NCBI RefSeq assembly: GCF_004216755.1
Contig: NZ_SGWZ01000001.1
Location: 868,001-932,000, forward strand
DNA from: Kerstersia gyiorum
GTDB lineage: Bacteria > Pseudomonadota > Gammaproteobacteria > Burkholderiales > Burkholderiaceae_B
Length of the DNA: 64,000 nucleotides
Direction: 5' to 3'
Within the stretch, counting starts at the first letter, position 1; each line of letters begins with the position of its first letter. Positions 9,558-19,185 of the stretch are shown here, piece by piece. The position numbers were made by a program, and so were the translations under genes. Below the pieces are notes generated by a model that was given only the letters and a program-made list of their open reading frames with translations, was not told where the DNA came from and did not search any database.

Positions 9558-10643
9558 ATGAGTTTGACGATACAGCAAATCCGCGCCGCGTTGCATGAAG
9601 TTGTTGATCCGGCGACGGAATTGCCCCTTGATCATGAATTGAAAGACCAGGCCGTGCAGGTCGAGGGTGAGCGCGTATCCGTCAGTCTGGAATTGGGATA
9701 TCCGGCGCCTGGCGCCAATGAACTGTTGCGCGCCGAGGCGCAAGCTGCGCTGCGTCGCGCTGGTGCGGCAGAGGCGCAGGTGACCCTGGGCTGGCGCGTA
9801 CGTACTCATATGGTGCATCGAGGCCTGAAGCCCCTGCCCAATGTGCGCAACATCATTGCGGTGGCGTCGGGCAAGGGGGGGGTCGGTAAAAGCACCACGA
9901 CTGTCAATATCGCGTTGGCGCTGGCCGCCCAGGGCGCGCGTGTCGGCGTGTTGGATGCGGATATCTATGGCCCCAGTGTGCCGGCGCTGCTGGCGCTGGA
10001 AGGCAAGCCCGGCAGCAGCGACGGCAAGACCATGGACCCCTTGATCGGTTATGGCGTGCAGGCCAATTCGATCGGCCTGCTGATTGCCGCCGATGCGCCG
10101 GCCATCTGGCGCGGCGCGATGGTGGTGCAGGCGCTGGATCAACTGCTGAACCAGACCAACTGGTCAGACCTGGATTATCTTTTTGTCGATATGCCGCCTG
10201 GCACCGGCGATATCGCGCTCAGCATGGCGCAGAAAATGCCGGTGACGGGCGCGGTGGTTGTCACCACGCCGCAGGATCTGGCCTTGCTGGATGTGCGCCG
10301 TGGCGTGCGCATGTTTGAAAAGGTCGACGTGCCAGTCCTGGGCGTGGTGGAAAACATGTCCGTGCACATCTGCTCCAAATGCGGCCACGCCGAGCACATT
10401 TTCGGCGAAGGCGGCGGCCAGGCGCTGGCGGAACAATTCGAACTGCCGTTCCTGGGCAGCCTGCCGCTGGCCCTGGATATACGCCAGGACGCCGATGCCG
10501 GGCGCCCCAGCGTGGTGGCCGCGCCGCAGGGGCCTGCCGCTGTCATTTACCAACAGATCGCCCAACGTATCGCCGCGAGCATTGCCAGGCTGCCGCGAGA
10601 CCGTTCCATGAAAATTCCTACTGTCGTGGTCAAGGGAGCTTGA
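9558..10643 (+). CDS. apbC: Iron-sulfur cluster carrier ATPase ApbC/Mrp
   Basis: 361 aa. An N-terminal MIP18/DUF59-like domain (residues 1-90) precedes the deviant Walker A GKGGVGKST starting at residue 105, switch DADIYGPS, and the cluster-binding pair C272-x2-C275 (CSKCGH). The protein binds and transfers [4Fe-4S] clusters to apoproteins in an ATP-dependent way. Just upstream lie a 10-bp palindrome GGTACGTACC at 9499-9508 and a small CCGG/CCGG hairpin; their role is unknown. The stop is only 3 bases before tamA, which suggests co-transcription. Confidence 0.95.
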   Translation: MSLTIQQIRAALHEVVDPATELPLDHELKDQAVQVEGERVSVSLELGYPAPGANELLRAEAQAALRRAGAAEAQVTLGWRVRTHMVHRGLKPLPNVRNIIAVASGKGGVGKSTTTVNIALALAAQGARVGVLDADIYGPSVPALLALEGKPGSSDGKTMDPLIGYGVQANSIGLLIAADAPAIWRGAMVVQALDQLLNQTNWSDLDYLFVDMPPGTGDIALSMAQKMPVTGAVVVTTPQDLALLDVRRGVRMFEKVDVPVLGVVENMSVHICSKCGHAEHIFGEGGGQALAEQFELPFLGSLPLALDIRQDADAGRPSVVAAPQGPAAVIYQQIAQRIAASIARLPRDRSMKIPTVVVKGA

Positions 10644-10646
10644 GCG

Positions 10647-12446
10647 ATGCGTTTTGCGGCCAGACTGACGTGTGCCAGCCTGTTCTCCCTGCTTTGTACC
10701 CAGGCCTGGGCCAGGCCCGAGGTGACCATAGATCCCGGCGGTCTGCCGCCAACGGTACTGGGCATTATTCATGAAGCCGTCGATGCGATTGCGCGCCTGG
10801 ATGATGACGAAGATGGCGGCGAGGCTTCACGCCTGCGGCGCCGAGCACGTGAAGCTGTTCTGTCGGCACTGGCCACACAGGGGTATTTCAGTCCGGTGGT
10901 AACGCTGGAAGCAGGGCAGGACGTTGTCGGGGAAACCTGGGACATTGTGATCCAGCCGGGCAAGCGTGCGACAGTGGCCAGCGTGGACATCCGCTTCGAA
11001 GGCCGCATCCTGGGTGAAGACTACGAAGATCGCCGGGCCGCTCTGACGGACGCCTGGAAACTGCCGGAAGGCCAGGTGTTCATCAATAACGACTGGAGCA
11101 AGGCCAAGACCTCATTGCTGGAAAGTGTGTCGGCCAAGGATTTCTATCGTGCGCGCCTGGCACACACGAGCGCGGACGTCGATCCCCTGACCGCCCGCGT
11201 GGCGCTGAATGTGCTGGTGGACAGCGGCCCCCGGGTGCGCCTGGGCGAGCTGCACATCGAGGGTCTCAAGCGCGTACCGGAGCGCCTGGTGACGCGTTAT
11301 GTGGAATATCCGCCGCTTGCGCTCTATGAGCGGGCGGAGTTTGAGAACTGGCAACAGGAATTGCAGGAAACCAATCTGTTCCGTGGCGCGTTCGTGATGC
11401 CGGGGCAGGATGGCGAAACCGATACGCTTGCAGAAGATGCACCGCCTTCGGGCTTGCCCGAGGATGTCATTGTTCCGGTGAACGTCTCGGTGGCCGAGGC
11501 AGCTGCGCGGCAAGTGGCTGTCGGGCTGGGCCTGGATGATGATGTGGGCCTGCGCTTCGAGACACTGTACAAGCAGAATGTCGTGCTTGGCCATCCCGTC
11601 AGCATGGAAACCGGCATCGGCCTGGACCGCAAGCGTCAGCGTGCCTTTCTGGACTTCTATCTGCCGCCGACGGCGCAGGGCCAGAAAGACAGTATCGGGC
11701 TGCTGGTGAAGCACTCGGATATCGAAGGCCTGGACGTGACCCGTTATGCACTGGGTGCGACGCGTACCCGCACACGTTTTGGCAAGGGCGATAATCCGGT
11801 CGAATACGAAACGCGCTTCGGCATGTTGCTGGCGCATGACCGGGTGAAGATCGGCGATACCGAGGCGGAAGATCTGCCGACCTTCACTGGTACGGCGGGC
11901 TGGACTCGCATAGACGTCAATGACAAATATGATCCGCGCAAGGGTAATGTCATCGACCTTCAAGGCGGTGTGGGCCTGACACTGGATGATGCCAAACCTT
12001 ATACACGGGCGTCCATGCGTCTGCAGCAGTGGTGGCCGATCGGGCCGCGTGATGTGCTGACTGTCCGTGGAGAAGCGGGCAAGGTCTGGTCTCAGCGTCG
12101 TACCCGGGTTCCGGATGATTTCGGTTTCCGTACGGGTGGCGCGCGTACTGTGCGTGGCTACCGCTACATGTCTATCGGCGCAGAGTCGCATGGCGCGACC
12201 GTGGGCGGTGCCGCGATGGCGGTGGCAAGTATCGAGTACATGCACTTTTTTACCGACATTTTGGGCATGAGCGTGTTTTTCGACGCGGGTGACGTGAGCG
12301 ATTCCTTCCGCGACATGAACATGAAACTGGGGTATGGCGTGGGCGGCGTGGTGCGCACGCCCGCCGGTCCGATTTCCCTGGACCTGGCCTATGGCCAGGA
12401 AGATCGTGACCTGAGGCTGCACTTTTCGCTGGGGATAGCATTTTGA
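10647..12446 (+). CDS. tamA: Autotransporter assembly complex protein TamA (Omp85 family)
   Basis: 599 aa. A signal peptide (about residues 1-23, ending QAWA) leads into POTRA domains (about 25-260) and a C-terminal Omp85 barrel containing FRTGGARTVRGYRY. The chain ends in aromatic Phe, as outer-membrane beta-barrels do. TamA works with inner-membrane TamB in moving or folding outer-membrane proteins and phospholipids. It follows apbC with 3 bases between and overlaps tamB by 4 bases, so the pair is translationally coupled. Confidence 0.93.
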   Translation: MRFAARLTCASLFSLLCTQAWARPEVTIDPGGLPPTVLGIIHEAVDAIARLDDDEDGGEASRLRRRAREAVLSALATQGYFSPVVTLEAGQDVVGETWDIVIQPGKRATVASVDIRFEGRILGEDYEDRRAALTDAWKLPEGQVFINNDWSKAKTSLLESVSAKDFYRARLAHTSADVDPLTARVALNVLVDSGPRVRLGELHIEGLKRVPERLVTRYVEYPPLALYERAEFENWQQELQETNLFRGAFVMPGQDGETDTLAEDAPPSGLPEDVIVPVNVSVAEAAARQVAVGLGLDDDVGLRFETLYKQNVVLGHPVSMETGIGLDRKRQRAFLDFYLPPTAQGQKDSIGLLVKHSDIEGLDVTRYALGATRTRTRFGKGDNPVEYETRFGMLLAHDRVKIGDTEAEDLPTFTGTAGWTRIDVNDKYDPRKGNVIDLQGGVGLTLDDAKPYTRASMRLQQWWPIGPRDVLTVRGEAGKVWSQRRTRVPDDFGFRTGGARTVRGYRYMSIGAESHGATVGGAAMAVASIEYMHFFTDILGMSVFFDAGDVSDSFRDMNMKLGYGVGGVVRTPAGPISLDLAYGQEDRDLRLHFSLGIAF

Positions 12447-15400
12447 AGAAGCGACGTTCCTTCCTGCGCCGCCTGTTGTGGTGGGGGCTGCCCACCGTGG
12501 TGTTGCTGGTCGCGCTGGCGACTTCGCTGGTTGCCTGGGTACTGCTGACCCAGGCAGGCACGCGCGCGGCCTTGCGCATGGTGGCGTCGCAGCTGGATGG
12601 CAAGGTGGAAGCGATTGAGGGCGACATCTGGCACGGTGTGAAGATTGGACGGCTGGTCTTGAGCCTGCCGGGCGTCGATGTGGATGCCAGCGACCTGGTC
12701 TTGCGTGGTGAATGGCGCTTCCTGATGGAAAAGCAGGTCTGGGTGCGCGAACTGTCTGCCAGCAAATTGAGCGTGGCCTTGTCGGATACCGGGGAAGAAG
12801 AACCGCCCAAGGAAGGGCCGGTGGTGGTGGACCTGCCGGTAGGTATACGCGTGGATAAACTGGCCCTGGGTGAGTTCGTGCTGACCCAGGACGGCACGCC
12901 CTTGCCCGTAACGGTCAAGGGGTTGCAGGCCAGCATTGCAGCTGCTGATGAGGCGCAGTTGCGCCTGGGCAACGTGGAAATCGGCCATGACATGGCGGAC
13001 GCCTGGATTTCCGGCGAAGTCCGCCTGGAGAAACTGGCAGAGCCCTGGCCCATGGACGTGGCGCTGAGCGTGCATGCCAAAGGACGAGGGGAAGACTCCC
13101 CTGTGTGTCTGAAGGCATTGCCAGGCCGTCCGGCCGACGCGGCTTGCGAAGCTCAGGCCAGCCTGCAGTTGCACGGTTCGCTGGAACAGCTGGCGGTGGC
13201 ATTGCAAGGCAATGCGCCGGGCCTGGCAATGGACGCCAAGACAGAACTGGCCTTGCAGGCGGCGTTCCCGTTGCGCGATGCCGCCGTGGCGCTGACACTG
13301 GCCGACGGGTCGTCCGCCACCCTGAATGTCGAGCTGGACAGGGATGCCGGCAACGCGGTGCAGCGTGATCGTTTGCGCGGCGAGTTACAGGCACGCCGCC
13401 TGGATCTCGGTCTGCTGTCGGGGGGCGCAGTGCCGCCGGGCGTGCTCACCATGAACGGCAGTTTCGACGTGATGCTGCGCGACCAGAGCTGGCCGGAATG
13501 GCTGGACCTGAAATTGGATATCGCCGATGCCAGCCGCTGGAATGGCCAGCCCTTGAGCGGGAAAGTCGTGGCACGGGCGGAGTTTCCGTGGTCCGAGGCA
13601 CAACAGGCGCCGGACTGGATGCAGGCGCGAGCCAGCGGCGTGGATATTGCGCTGGCACTGGGCACGGACCGGCTGAGCCTGGCCGGCGGCTGGGGCACGC
13701 CGCAGGCGGAAATGAAGCTGGATGCGGCGTTGTCGCAACTGGCCAATTGGTGGCCGAGCCTGCCGGGTGCAGTACAGGCCAAAGGGACAGTTGGCGGAAC
13801 GGTGGGCGCACATCGCGCCCGGCTGGAGGCCAACTACGCCTTGGGCGACCGCAAGAGCACGACGCTGGGTGAAGCGCCGGTCCAGGCCAAGGTGGACCTG
13901 GAGGGCGGTTGGGGCAGCGGGCGCGGTTTTCAGCCGACGTTGACGGGCTGGCGCGGCACCTTGCGCAGCCTGGACGTCAGCCATGCCGGTCTGGGGGCTG
14001 CGCTGCAGCGCCCCATGGACGTGGCATTCATGCCGGATGCCAGCGCCAGCCAGTGGCAGTGGCAGGTCGGCGCGACCGCGCTGCGCCTGGGCCTGCCGCG
14101 CCGGCAGGCGCTGGAACTGGAAAGCCTGGGCGCACGTGGTGGTGGCGCTCGCTGGCAGACAGCGGGCCGTATCAATGCCCTGGCGCTGAATCGCGACTGG
14201 ATCATGTCGGTGCTCAGCCTGGCCGAGGTCAAGGACGAGCCGGAAGCCCTGGGGCTGCTGCGCAACCTGGTGTTGGACGGCGCCTGGGATCTGCGCTTCG
14301 ACCGTGCCCTGGGCGGGCATGTGTCCATTAACCGCCGTTCCGGGGATATTGCTCTGCCCGGTGGTGGCGGCAAGACCGTGGGCCTGGAGGCCCTGGGTGT
14401 GACCGTGGACCTGGTACCGGGGCGCGGTCATGACAGCCAGGCGCGCGCCAGTCTGGTGCTCGGCAGCAAGCTGCTGGGTGGTGTGCAGGCTGATGCCGAC
14501 ACGACCCTCAGCGCGCGTAACGGCGTGCCCGGCCTGGACCCGGAAGCGCGCATCAATGCTGCGCTGCGCACCGACAAACTCGACCTGTCGTGGGTCAATA
14601 TGTTTGCCGGTGATGCTCAGGAAGTGCATGGCGAACTGACGGCCAACCTGACGGCGCAAGGCTCGCTGGCGGGCCCCTGGAATTTACAGGGGGGCGTGAA
14701 TGGCCAGAAGCTGCGCATCGTGCGTATCGACGATGGCATCCGGCTGCTGGACGGCACCTTGTCGCTGCGCATCGAAAACGACGTGGTCATTCTGGATAGC
14801 CTGCGCTTCCCGGCTGTGCTGCGCGTGACGCCGCCCGAGTGGCGCACACGTACCTGGATCACCGAAGAGGCTGACGCACAGAACGGTTTCCTCAATGTAT
14901 CCGGACGCTGGCGCCTGACGGATTCGTCCGGCAAGCTGCAGGTCGAGCTGCATCGCTACCCGATCGTGCAGCGTAATGACCGCTATGCCATGTTCTCAGG
15001 CAAGATCGACGTCGAGGCGGCCTTGCCCAAGGTGGATATCACGGGCAAGATCGTGGCCGACGCGGGCTGGGTCAGCGCCGATATGCTGTCGGCCGTGCCC
15101 ACGCTGGATGACGATGTGCACGTCATGACGACGCAGGCGGCGCCGCATGTGGAAAGCGAAGATGGGCTGGACATGTCCATGGACCTGGTCGTGGACCTGG
15201 GGCCGCGCTTCTACCTGACGGGCATGGGCATAGACTCCGGCCTGACGGGTTCGCTGCGCCTGATGATGAAAAATGGCCAGCTGTCGGCTGCCGGTACCTT
15301 GCGCACCCGCGGGGGGCGTTTCGAGGCCTATGGCCAGAGACTGCAACTGACGCGCGGCAACATCACGTTCCAGGGCATGCTGGACAATCCGCTGCTGGAT

Positions 15401-15922
15401 ATCGAGGCCTTGCGGCGCGGCGAAACGGTGGAGGCCGGCGTGAAGGTGACCGGTACCGCGCAGCGGCCGCGCATCACCCTGGTGTCCTATCCGAACGTCA
15501 GCGAGGTTGAAAAGCTGTCATGGCTGATCCTGGGACGCGGCCCGGACCAGAGCGGCAACGATACGGCCTTGCTGCTGGCCGTCGGCGCCTCGCTATTCAG
15601 TGGCGGAACGCCCATGTACAAGCAGCTGGGTCTGGATGACGTCGGCATCAAATCGGGCGCCATGGGGACGGCCGGTAGCCTGCTGCCGGATACCACTGTC
15701 GCCAGCCAGGCTTCGGGTAACGACGATAGCGTCGAGAACCAGTTTCTGGTCGCCAGCAAGCGCTTCTCGGATGGATTGACACTGACGGTCGAGCAGGCTC
15801 TGTCCGGTTCGGGGTTGGTGGCGCGCTTGAGCTACTGGATTTCCCGCCGCCTGTCGGCTGACCTGCGGGCCGGTGAAGTCAATGGCCTGGGCCTGACCTA
15901 CCGCCGCATCTACCAGGAATGA
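12443..15922 (+). CDS. tamB: Translocation and assembly module protein TamB
   Basis: 1159 aa. One N-terminal membrane helix (about residues 9-34) is followed by a very long beta-rich periplasmic region and a C-terminal DUF490/TamB domain (about 820-1159, ending GLTYRRIYQE). TamB bridges inner and outer membranes and partners TamA; AsmA-like members also transport lipids. The start is TTG at 12443 inside the tamA stop (TTGA overlap); the next Met codons would remove the membrane anchor, so this non-ATG start is preferred. The length is normal for the family. Confidence 0.92.
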   Translation: MKKRRSFLRRLLWWGLPTVVLLVALATSLVAWVLLTQAGTRAALRMVASQLDGKVEAIEGDIWHGVKIGRLVLSLPGVDVDASDLVLRGEWRFLMEKQVWVRELSASKLSVALSDTGEEEPPKEGPVVVDLPVGIRVDKLALGEFVLTQDGTPLPVTVKGLQASIAAADEAQLRLGNVEIGHDMADAWISGEVRLEKLAEPWPMDVALSVHAKGRGEDSPVCLKALPGRPADAACEAQASLQLHGSLEQLAVALQGNAPGLAMDAKTELALQAAFPLRDAAVALTLADGSSATLNVELDRDAGNAVQRDRLRGELQARRLDLGLLSGGAVPPGVLTMNGSFDVMLRDQSWPEWLDLKLDIADASRWNGQPLSGKVVARAEFPWSEAQQAPDWMQARASGVDIALALGTDRLSLAGGWGTPQAEMKLDAALSQLANWWPSLPGAVQAKGTVGGTVGAHRARLEANYALGDRKSTTLGEAPVQAKVDLEGGWGSGRGFQPTLTGWRGTLRSLDVSHAGLGAALQRPMDVAFMPDASASQWQWQVGATALRLGLPRRQALELESLGARGGGARWQTAGRINALALNRDWIMSVLSLAEVKDEPEALGLLRNLVLDGAWDLRFDRALGGHVSINRRSGDIALPGGGGKTVGLEALGVTVDLVPGRGHDSQARASLVLGSKLLGGVQADADTTLSARNGVPGLDPEARINAALRTDKLDLSWVNMFAGDAQEVHGELTANLTAQGSLAGPWNLQGGVNGQKLRIVRIDDGIRLLDGTLSLRIENDVVILDSLRFPAVLRVTPPEWRTRTWITEEADAQNGFLNVSGRWRLTDSSGKLQVELHRYPIVQRNDRYAMFSGKIDVEAALPKVDITGKIVADAGWVSADMLSAVPTLDDDVHVMTTQAAPHVESEDGLDMSMDLVVDLGPRFYLTGMGIDSGLTGSLRLMMKNGQLSAAGTLRTRGGRFEAYGQRLQLTRGNITFQGMLDNPLLDIEALRRGETVEAGVKVTGTAQRPRITLVSYPNVSEVEKLSWLILGRGPDQSGNDTALLLAVGASLFSGGTPMYKQLGLDDVGIKSGAMGTAGSLLPDTTVASQASGNDDSVENQFLVASKRFSDGLTLTVEQALSGSGLVARLSYWISRRLSADLRAGEVNGLGLTYRRIYQE

Positions 15923-15928
15923 GCATAG

Positions 15929-15954
15929 GGGCGCCGGTGAACCGACTGGCGCCC
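15929..15954 (+). terminator. Hairpin after tamB
   Basis: A 10-bp stem with one G-T pair (15929-15938 and 15945-15954) and a 6-base loop, 6 bases after the tamB stop. It lacks a T tract, so it may need Rho or may only protect the 3' end. Confidence 0.45.
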
Positions 15955-16032
15955 GCCCGTTCCCTTGCATTGCGTCCAGCAGAGGCAGCTGCAGGATGAG
16001 CCGGCCGTTTGCATAAAAGGGATGTTTCCGGG

Positions 16033-16061
16033 CTGCCGGCGCGGTCGGCAGTCGCTACAAT
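16033..16061 (+). promoter_or_regulatory. Candidate sigma-70 promoter for dcd
   Basis: CTGCCG at 16033-16038 and TACAAT at 16056-16061 are 17 bases apart. The -10 is good and the -35 weak. The dcd start is 28 bases downstream, with AAGGAG at 16074-16079 as RBS. Confidence 0.45.
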
Positions 16062-16088
16062 GCGAGGTTCATCAAGGAGCACGACAGA

Positions 16089-16652
16089 ATGAGCATCAAG
16101 AGCGACCGCTGGATTCGCGAACAGGCCACGCAGGGGATGATCGAACCCTACGAGCCGGGCCAGGTACGCGAGCAGGATGGCAAGCGTATCGTGAGCTACG
16201 GGACCAGCAGCTATGGCTATGATGTGCGCTGTGCCAACGAGTTCAAGATATTTACCAATATCAATTCCACGATCGTCGACCCCAAGTCGTTCGACGAACG
16301 TTCGCTGGTGGACTTCAAGGGAGATGTCTGCATCATTCCGCCGAATTCCTTTGCGCTGGCCCGTACCATGGAGTATTTCCGCATTCCGCGCAATGTGCTG
16401 ACCATCTGCCTGGGCAAGAGCACCTATGCGCGTTGCGGCATCATCGTCAACGTGACGCCGCTGGAACCCGAGTGGGAAGGTCACGTGACGCTGGAATTCT
16501 CCAACACCACGCCGCTGCCAGCCAAGATTTATGCCGGCGAGGGCTGCGCGCAGTTCCTGTTCCTGGAAAGCGACGAAGTCTGTGAAGTGTCCTATCGCGA
16601 CCGCGGCGGCAAGTATCTGGGCCAGCGTGGTGTGACCCTGCCGCGTACTTGA
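16089..16652 (+). CDS. dcd: dCTP deaminase
   Basis: 187 aa, the usual length of the trimeric Dcd. Recognisable blocks are RWIREQA, SYGTSSYGYDVRCANEFKIF, KSTYARCGI, and the catalytic-Glu region EGHVTLEFSNTTPLPAKIYAGEG. It deaminates dCTP to dUTP, feeding dTMP synthesis (thyA is also in this window, at 24905). The ATG 16089 has a good upstream AAGGAG. A terminator lies 119 bases beyond the stop. Confidence 0.96.
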   Translation: MSIKSDRWIREQATQGMIEPYEPGQVREQDGKRIVSYGTSSYGYDVRCANEFKIFTNINSTIVDPKSFDERSLVDFKGDVCIIPPNSFALARTMEYFRIPRNVLTICLGKSTYARCGIIVNVTPLEPEWEGHVTLEFSNTTPLPAKIYAGEGCAQFLFLESDEVCEVSYRDRGGKYLGQRGVTLPRT

Positions 16653-16770
16653 GCGCAGGTTTGCCGGGGTGTCAAGGCGCAGAGCGACTTTCTCCCCGTT
16701 GACGGACGCCTGCCTGGCGCCCGTTATCGTGCCTGATTCCCCGCCGGGGCAGGCCGTACCGTTTCCCGCC

Positions 16771-16804
16771 GCCATCGTCTCCCGAAAGAGGCGATGGCAT
16801 TTTT
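16771..16804 (+). terminator. Rho-independent terminator after dcd
   Basis: 11-bp arms with one G-U pair (16771-16781 and 16788-16798), loop CCGAAA, followed by ATTTTT. It separates dcd from the decarboxylase gene. Confidence 0.75.
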
Positions 16805-16920
16805 CCAAAGAGTGTGTCGGTAACATGCGACGCCTGGGATGAAATCCCGGCGGGCTTCATCCGCCAGCCGTCTTGAAGCTGTACACTCGCCCCGTTTTTT
16901 CCTGTGGCCGGGAGCGCCCG

Positions 16921-19185
16921 ATGAAATTCCGTTTTCCCATTTTCATCATTGATGAAGACTATCGCTCCGAGAATGTTTCGGGGCTTGGTGTGCGAGCCCT
17001 TGCCGAAGCCATAGAGGCTGAAGGCGTCGAGGTCATCGGCGTGACCAGCTACGGCGATCTGAGTTCGTTTGCCCAGCAGCAGAGCCGCGCCAGCGCATTC
17101 ATTCTGTCCATCGACGATGAGGAATTCGACGTCGATTCTCCCGAGGATGTTGCCAGCGCCATCAAGAATCTGCGCTCGTTCATCGGCGAGCTGCGCTTTC
17201 GCAATGCCGAGATTCCCATTTATCTCTACGGCGAAACGCGTACTTCCGAACACATCCCGAACGATATCCTGCGGGAACTGCACGGCTTCATCCACATGTT
17301 CGAGGATACGCCGGAGTTCGTGGCGCGCCACATCATTCGCGAAGCCCGCTCCTATGTCGAGAGCCTGGCGCCGCCGTTCTTCCGCGAACTGGTGGATTAC
17401 GCCCAGGACGGCTCCTATTCCTGGCACTGTCCCGGGCACTCCGGCGGCGTGGCTTTCCTGAAGAGCCCGGTGGGTCAAATGTTCCACCAGTTCTTCGGCG
17501 AGAACATGCTGCGCGCCGACGTCTGCAACGCCGTGGACGAACTGGGCCAGTTGCTGGACCACACCGGGCCGATCGCGGAGTCCGAGCGCAATGCGGCGCG
17601 GATATTTCATGCCGATCACTGTTTCTTCATCACCAACGGCACTTCCACTTCCAACAAGGTGGTGTGGCACGCAAATGTGGCGGCCGGCGACGTGGTGGTG
17701 GTGGACCGCAACTGTCACAAGTCCATCCTGCACGCCATTACGATGACGGGCGCGATTCCCGTGTTCCTGCGGCCCTCGCGCAATCACCTTGGCATCATCG
17801 GGCCCATCCCGCTGGAAGAGTTCCACCCCGACAACATCCGCAGGAAAATCGAGGCCAATCCCTTTGCCCGAGAAGCGGTCAACAAGCGCCCGCGCATCCT
17901 GACGCTGACGCAGAGCACCTATGACGGGGTGATCTATAACGTCGAAATGATCAAGGAAGTGCTGGGCAACGAAATCGACACGCTGCATTTCGACGAAGCC
18001 TGGCTGCCACATGCCGCCTTCCACGAGTTCTACCGCGACATGCACGCCATTGGCCCGGATCGTCCGCGTACCGAGAACGCCATGGTGTATGCCACGCACT
18101 CCACGCACAAGCTGCTGGCAGGCCTGTCGCAGGCCTCGCAGATCATCGTGCAGGAGTCGCAGACCCGCACGCTGGACCGCAACCTGTTCAACGAGGCCTA
18201 CCTGATGCACACCTCGACCTCGCCGCAGTACGCGATCATCGCGTCCTGCGACGTGGCGGCGGCAATGATGGAGCCGCCCGGGGGCACTGCTCTGGTCGAG
18301 GAAAGCATTCGCGAAGCGATGGATTTCCGCCGCGCCATGCGCAAGGTGGCATCCGAATATGGCAAGAACGACTGGTGGTTCAAGGTCTGGGGACCCAACC
18401 GCCTGGCCTCCGAAGGCATGGGCAACCGCGACGACTGGATACTGGAATCCGGCGCCGCATGGCACGGTTTCGGCGATCTGGCGCCGGGCTTCAATATGCT
18501 CGACCCCATCAAGGCCACCATCGTTACGCCGGGCCTGGATATTTCCGGCCGTTTTGATGAAACCGGCATCCCGGCGGTCATCGTGTCGCGCTATCTGGCC
18601 GAGCACGGCGTGGTGGTCGAGAAGACGGGCCTGTACTCGTTCTTCATCCTGTTCACCATCGGCATTACCAAGGGCCGCTGGAATACGCTGCTGACCGCGT
18701 TGCAACAGTTCAAGGACGATTACGACCGCAACCAGCCGCTGTGGCGCGCCATGCCGGACTTCTGCCGCAACCATCCGCGCTACGAGCGCCTGGGCGTGCG
18801 CGACCTGTGCCAGCAGATCCACGTGGCCTATCGTGCGGGCGACATCGCCCGCCTGACCACGGAAGTCTATCTGAGCGACATGGAACCCGCGCTCAAGCCG
18901 TCTGACGCCTTTGCCCGCATGGCACACCGCGAGATCGAGCGCGTGGAGCTGAGCGAGCTGGAAGGCCGTGTCACAGGCGTGCTGCTGACGCCGTATCCGC
19001 CGGGCATCCCTCTGTTGATCCCGGGCGAGCGCTTCAACCGTACCATTGTTGATTACCTGTTCTTTTCGCAGGAATTCAATGCCCGCTTCCCTGGCTTCGG
19101 CGTCGATATCCACGGCCTGGGTTCCGAAGTGCGTGAAGACGGCTCGGTGCGTTATTACGTGGATTGCATCCGGGAACGCGAGTGA
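16921..19185 (+). CDS. PLP-dependent basic amino acid decarboxylase (arginine/lysine/ornithine; AdiA-like)
   Basis: 754 aa, fold type I Orn/Lys/Arg decarboxylase. The N-terminal wing domain (about 1-130) precedes the PLP domain with HCPGHSGG, HLDEAW-like HFDEAW, and the Schiff-base lysine K397 in THSTHK; the C-terminal domain has the family block PYPPGIPLLIPGE. Length and the C-terminal block are closest to biodegradative arginine decarboxylase AdiA (about 755 aa) rather than LdcI (about 715), but substrate cannot be settled by eye. The ATG 16921 is preferred to one at 16873 because the conserved N-terminus starts there. The stop overlaps the next gene by 4 bases. Confidence 0.88.
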   Translation: MKFRFPIFIIDEDYRSENVSGLGVRALAEAIEAEGVEVIGVTSYGDLSSFAQQQSRASAFILSIDDEEFDVDSPEDVASAIKNLRSFIGELRFRNAEIPIYLYGETRTSEHIPNDILRELHGFIHMFEDTPEFVARHIIREARSYVESLAPPFFRELVDYAQDGSYSWHCPGHSGGVAFLKSPVGQMFHQFFGENMLRADVCNAVDELGQLLDHTGPIAESERNAARIFHADHCFFITNGTSTSNKVVWHANVAAGDVVVVDRNCHKSILHAITMTGAIPVFLRPSRNHLGIIGPIPLEEFHPDNIRRKIEANPFAREAVNKRPRILTLTQSTYDGVIYNVEMIKEVLGNEIDTLHFDEAWLPHAAFHEFYRDMHAIGPDRPRTENAMVYATHSTHKLLAGLSQASQIIVQESQTRTLDRNLFNEAYLMHTSTSPQYAIIASCDVAAAMMEPPGGTALVEESIREAMDFRRAMRKVASEYGKNDWWFKVWGPNRLASEGMGNRDDWILESGAAWHGFGDLAPGFNMLDPIKATIVTPGLDISGRFDETGIPAVIVSRYLAEHGVVVEKTGLYSFFILFTIGITKGRWNTLLTALQQFKDDYDRNQPLWRAMPDFCRNHPRYERLGVRDLCQQIHVAYRAGDIARLTTEVYLSDMEPALKPSDAFARMAHREIERVELSELEGRVTGVLLTPYPPGIPLLIPGERFNRTIVDYLFFSQEFNARFPGFGVDIHGLGSEVREDGSVRYYVDCIRERE

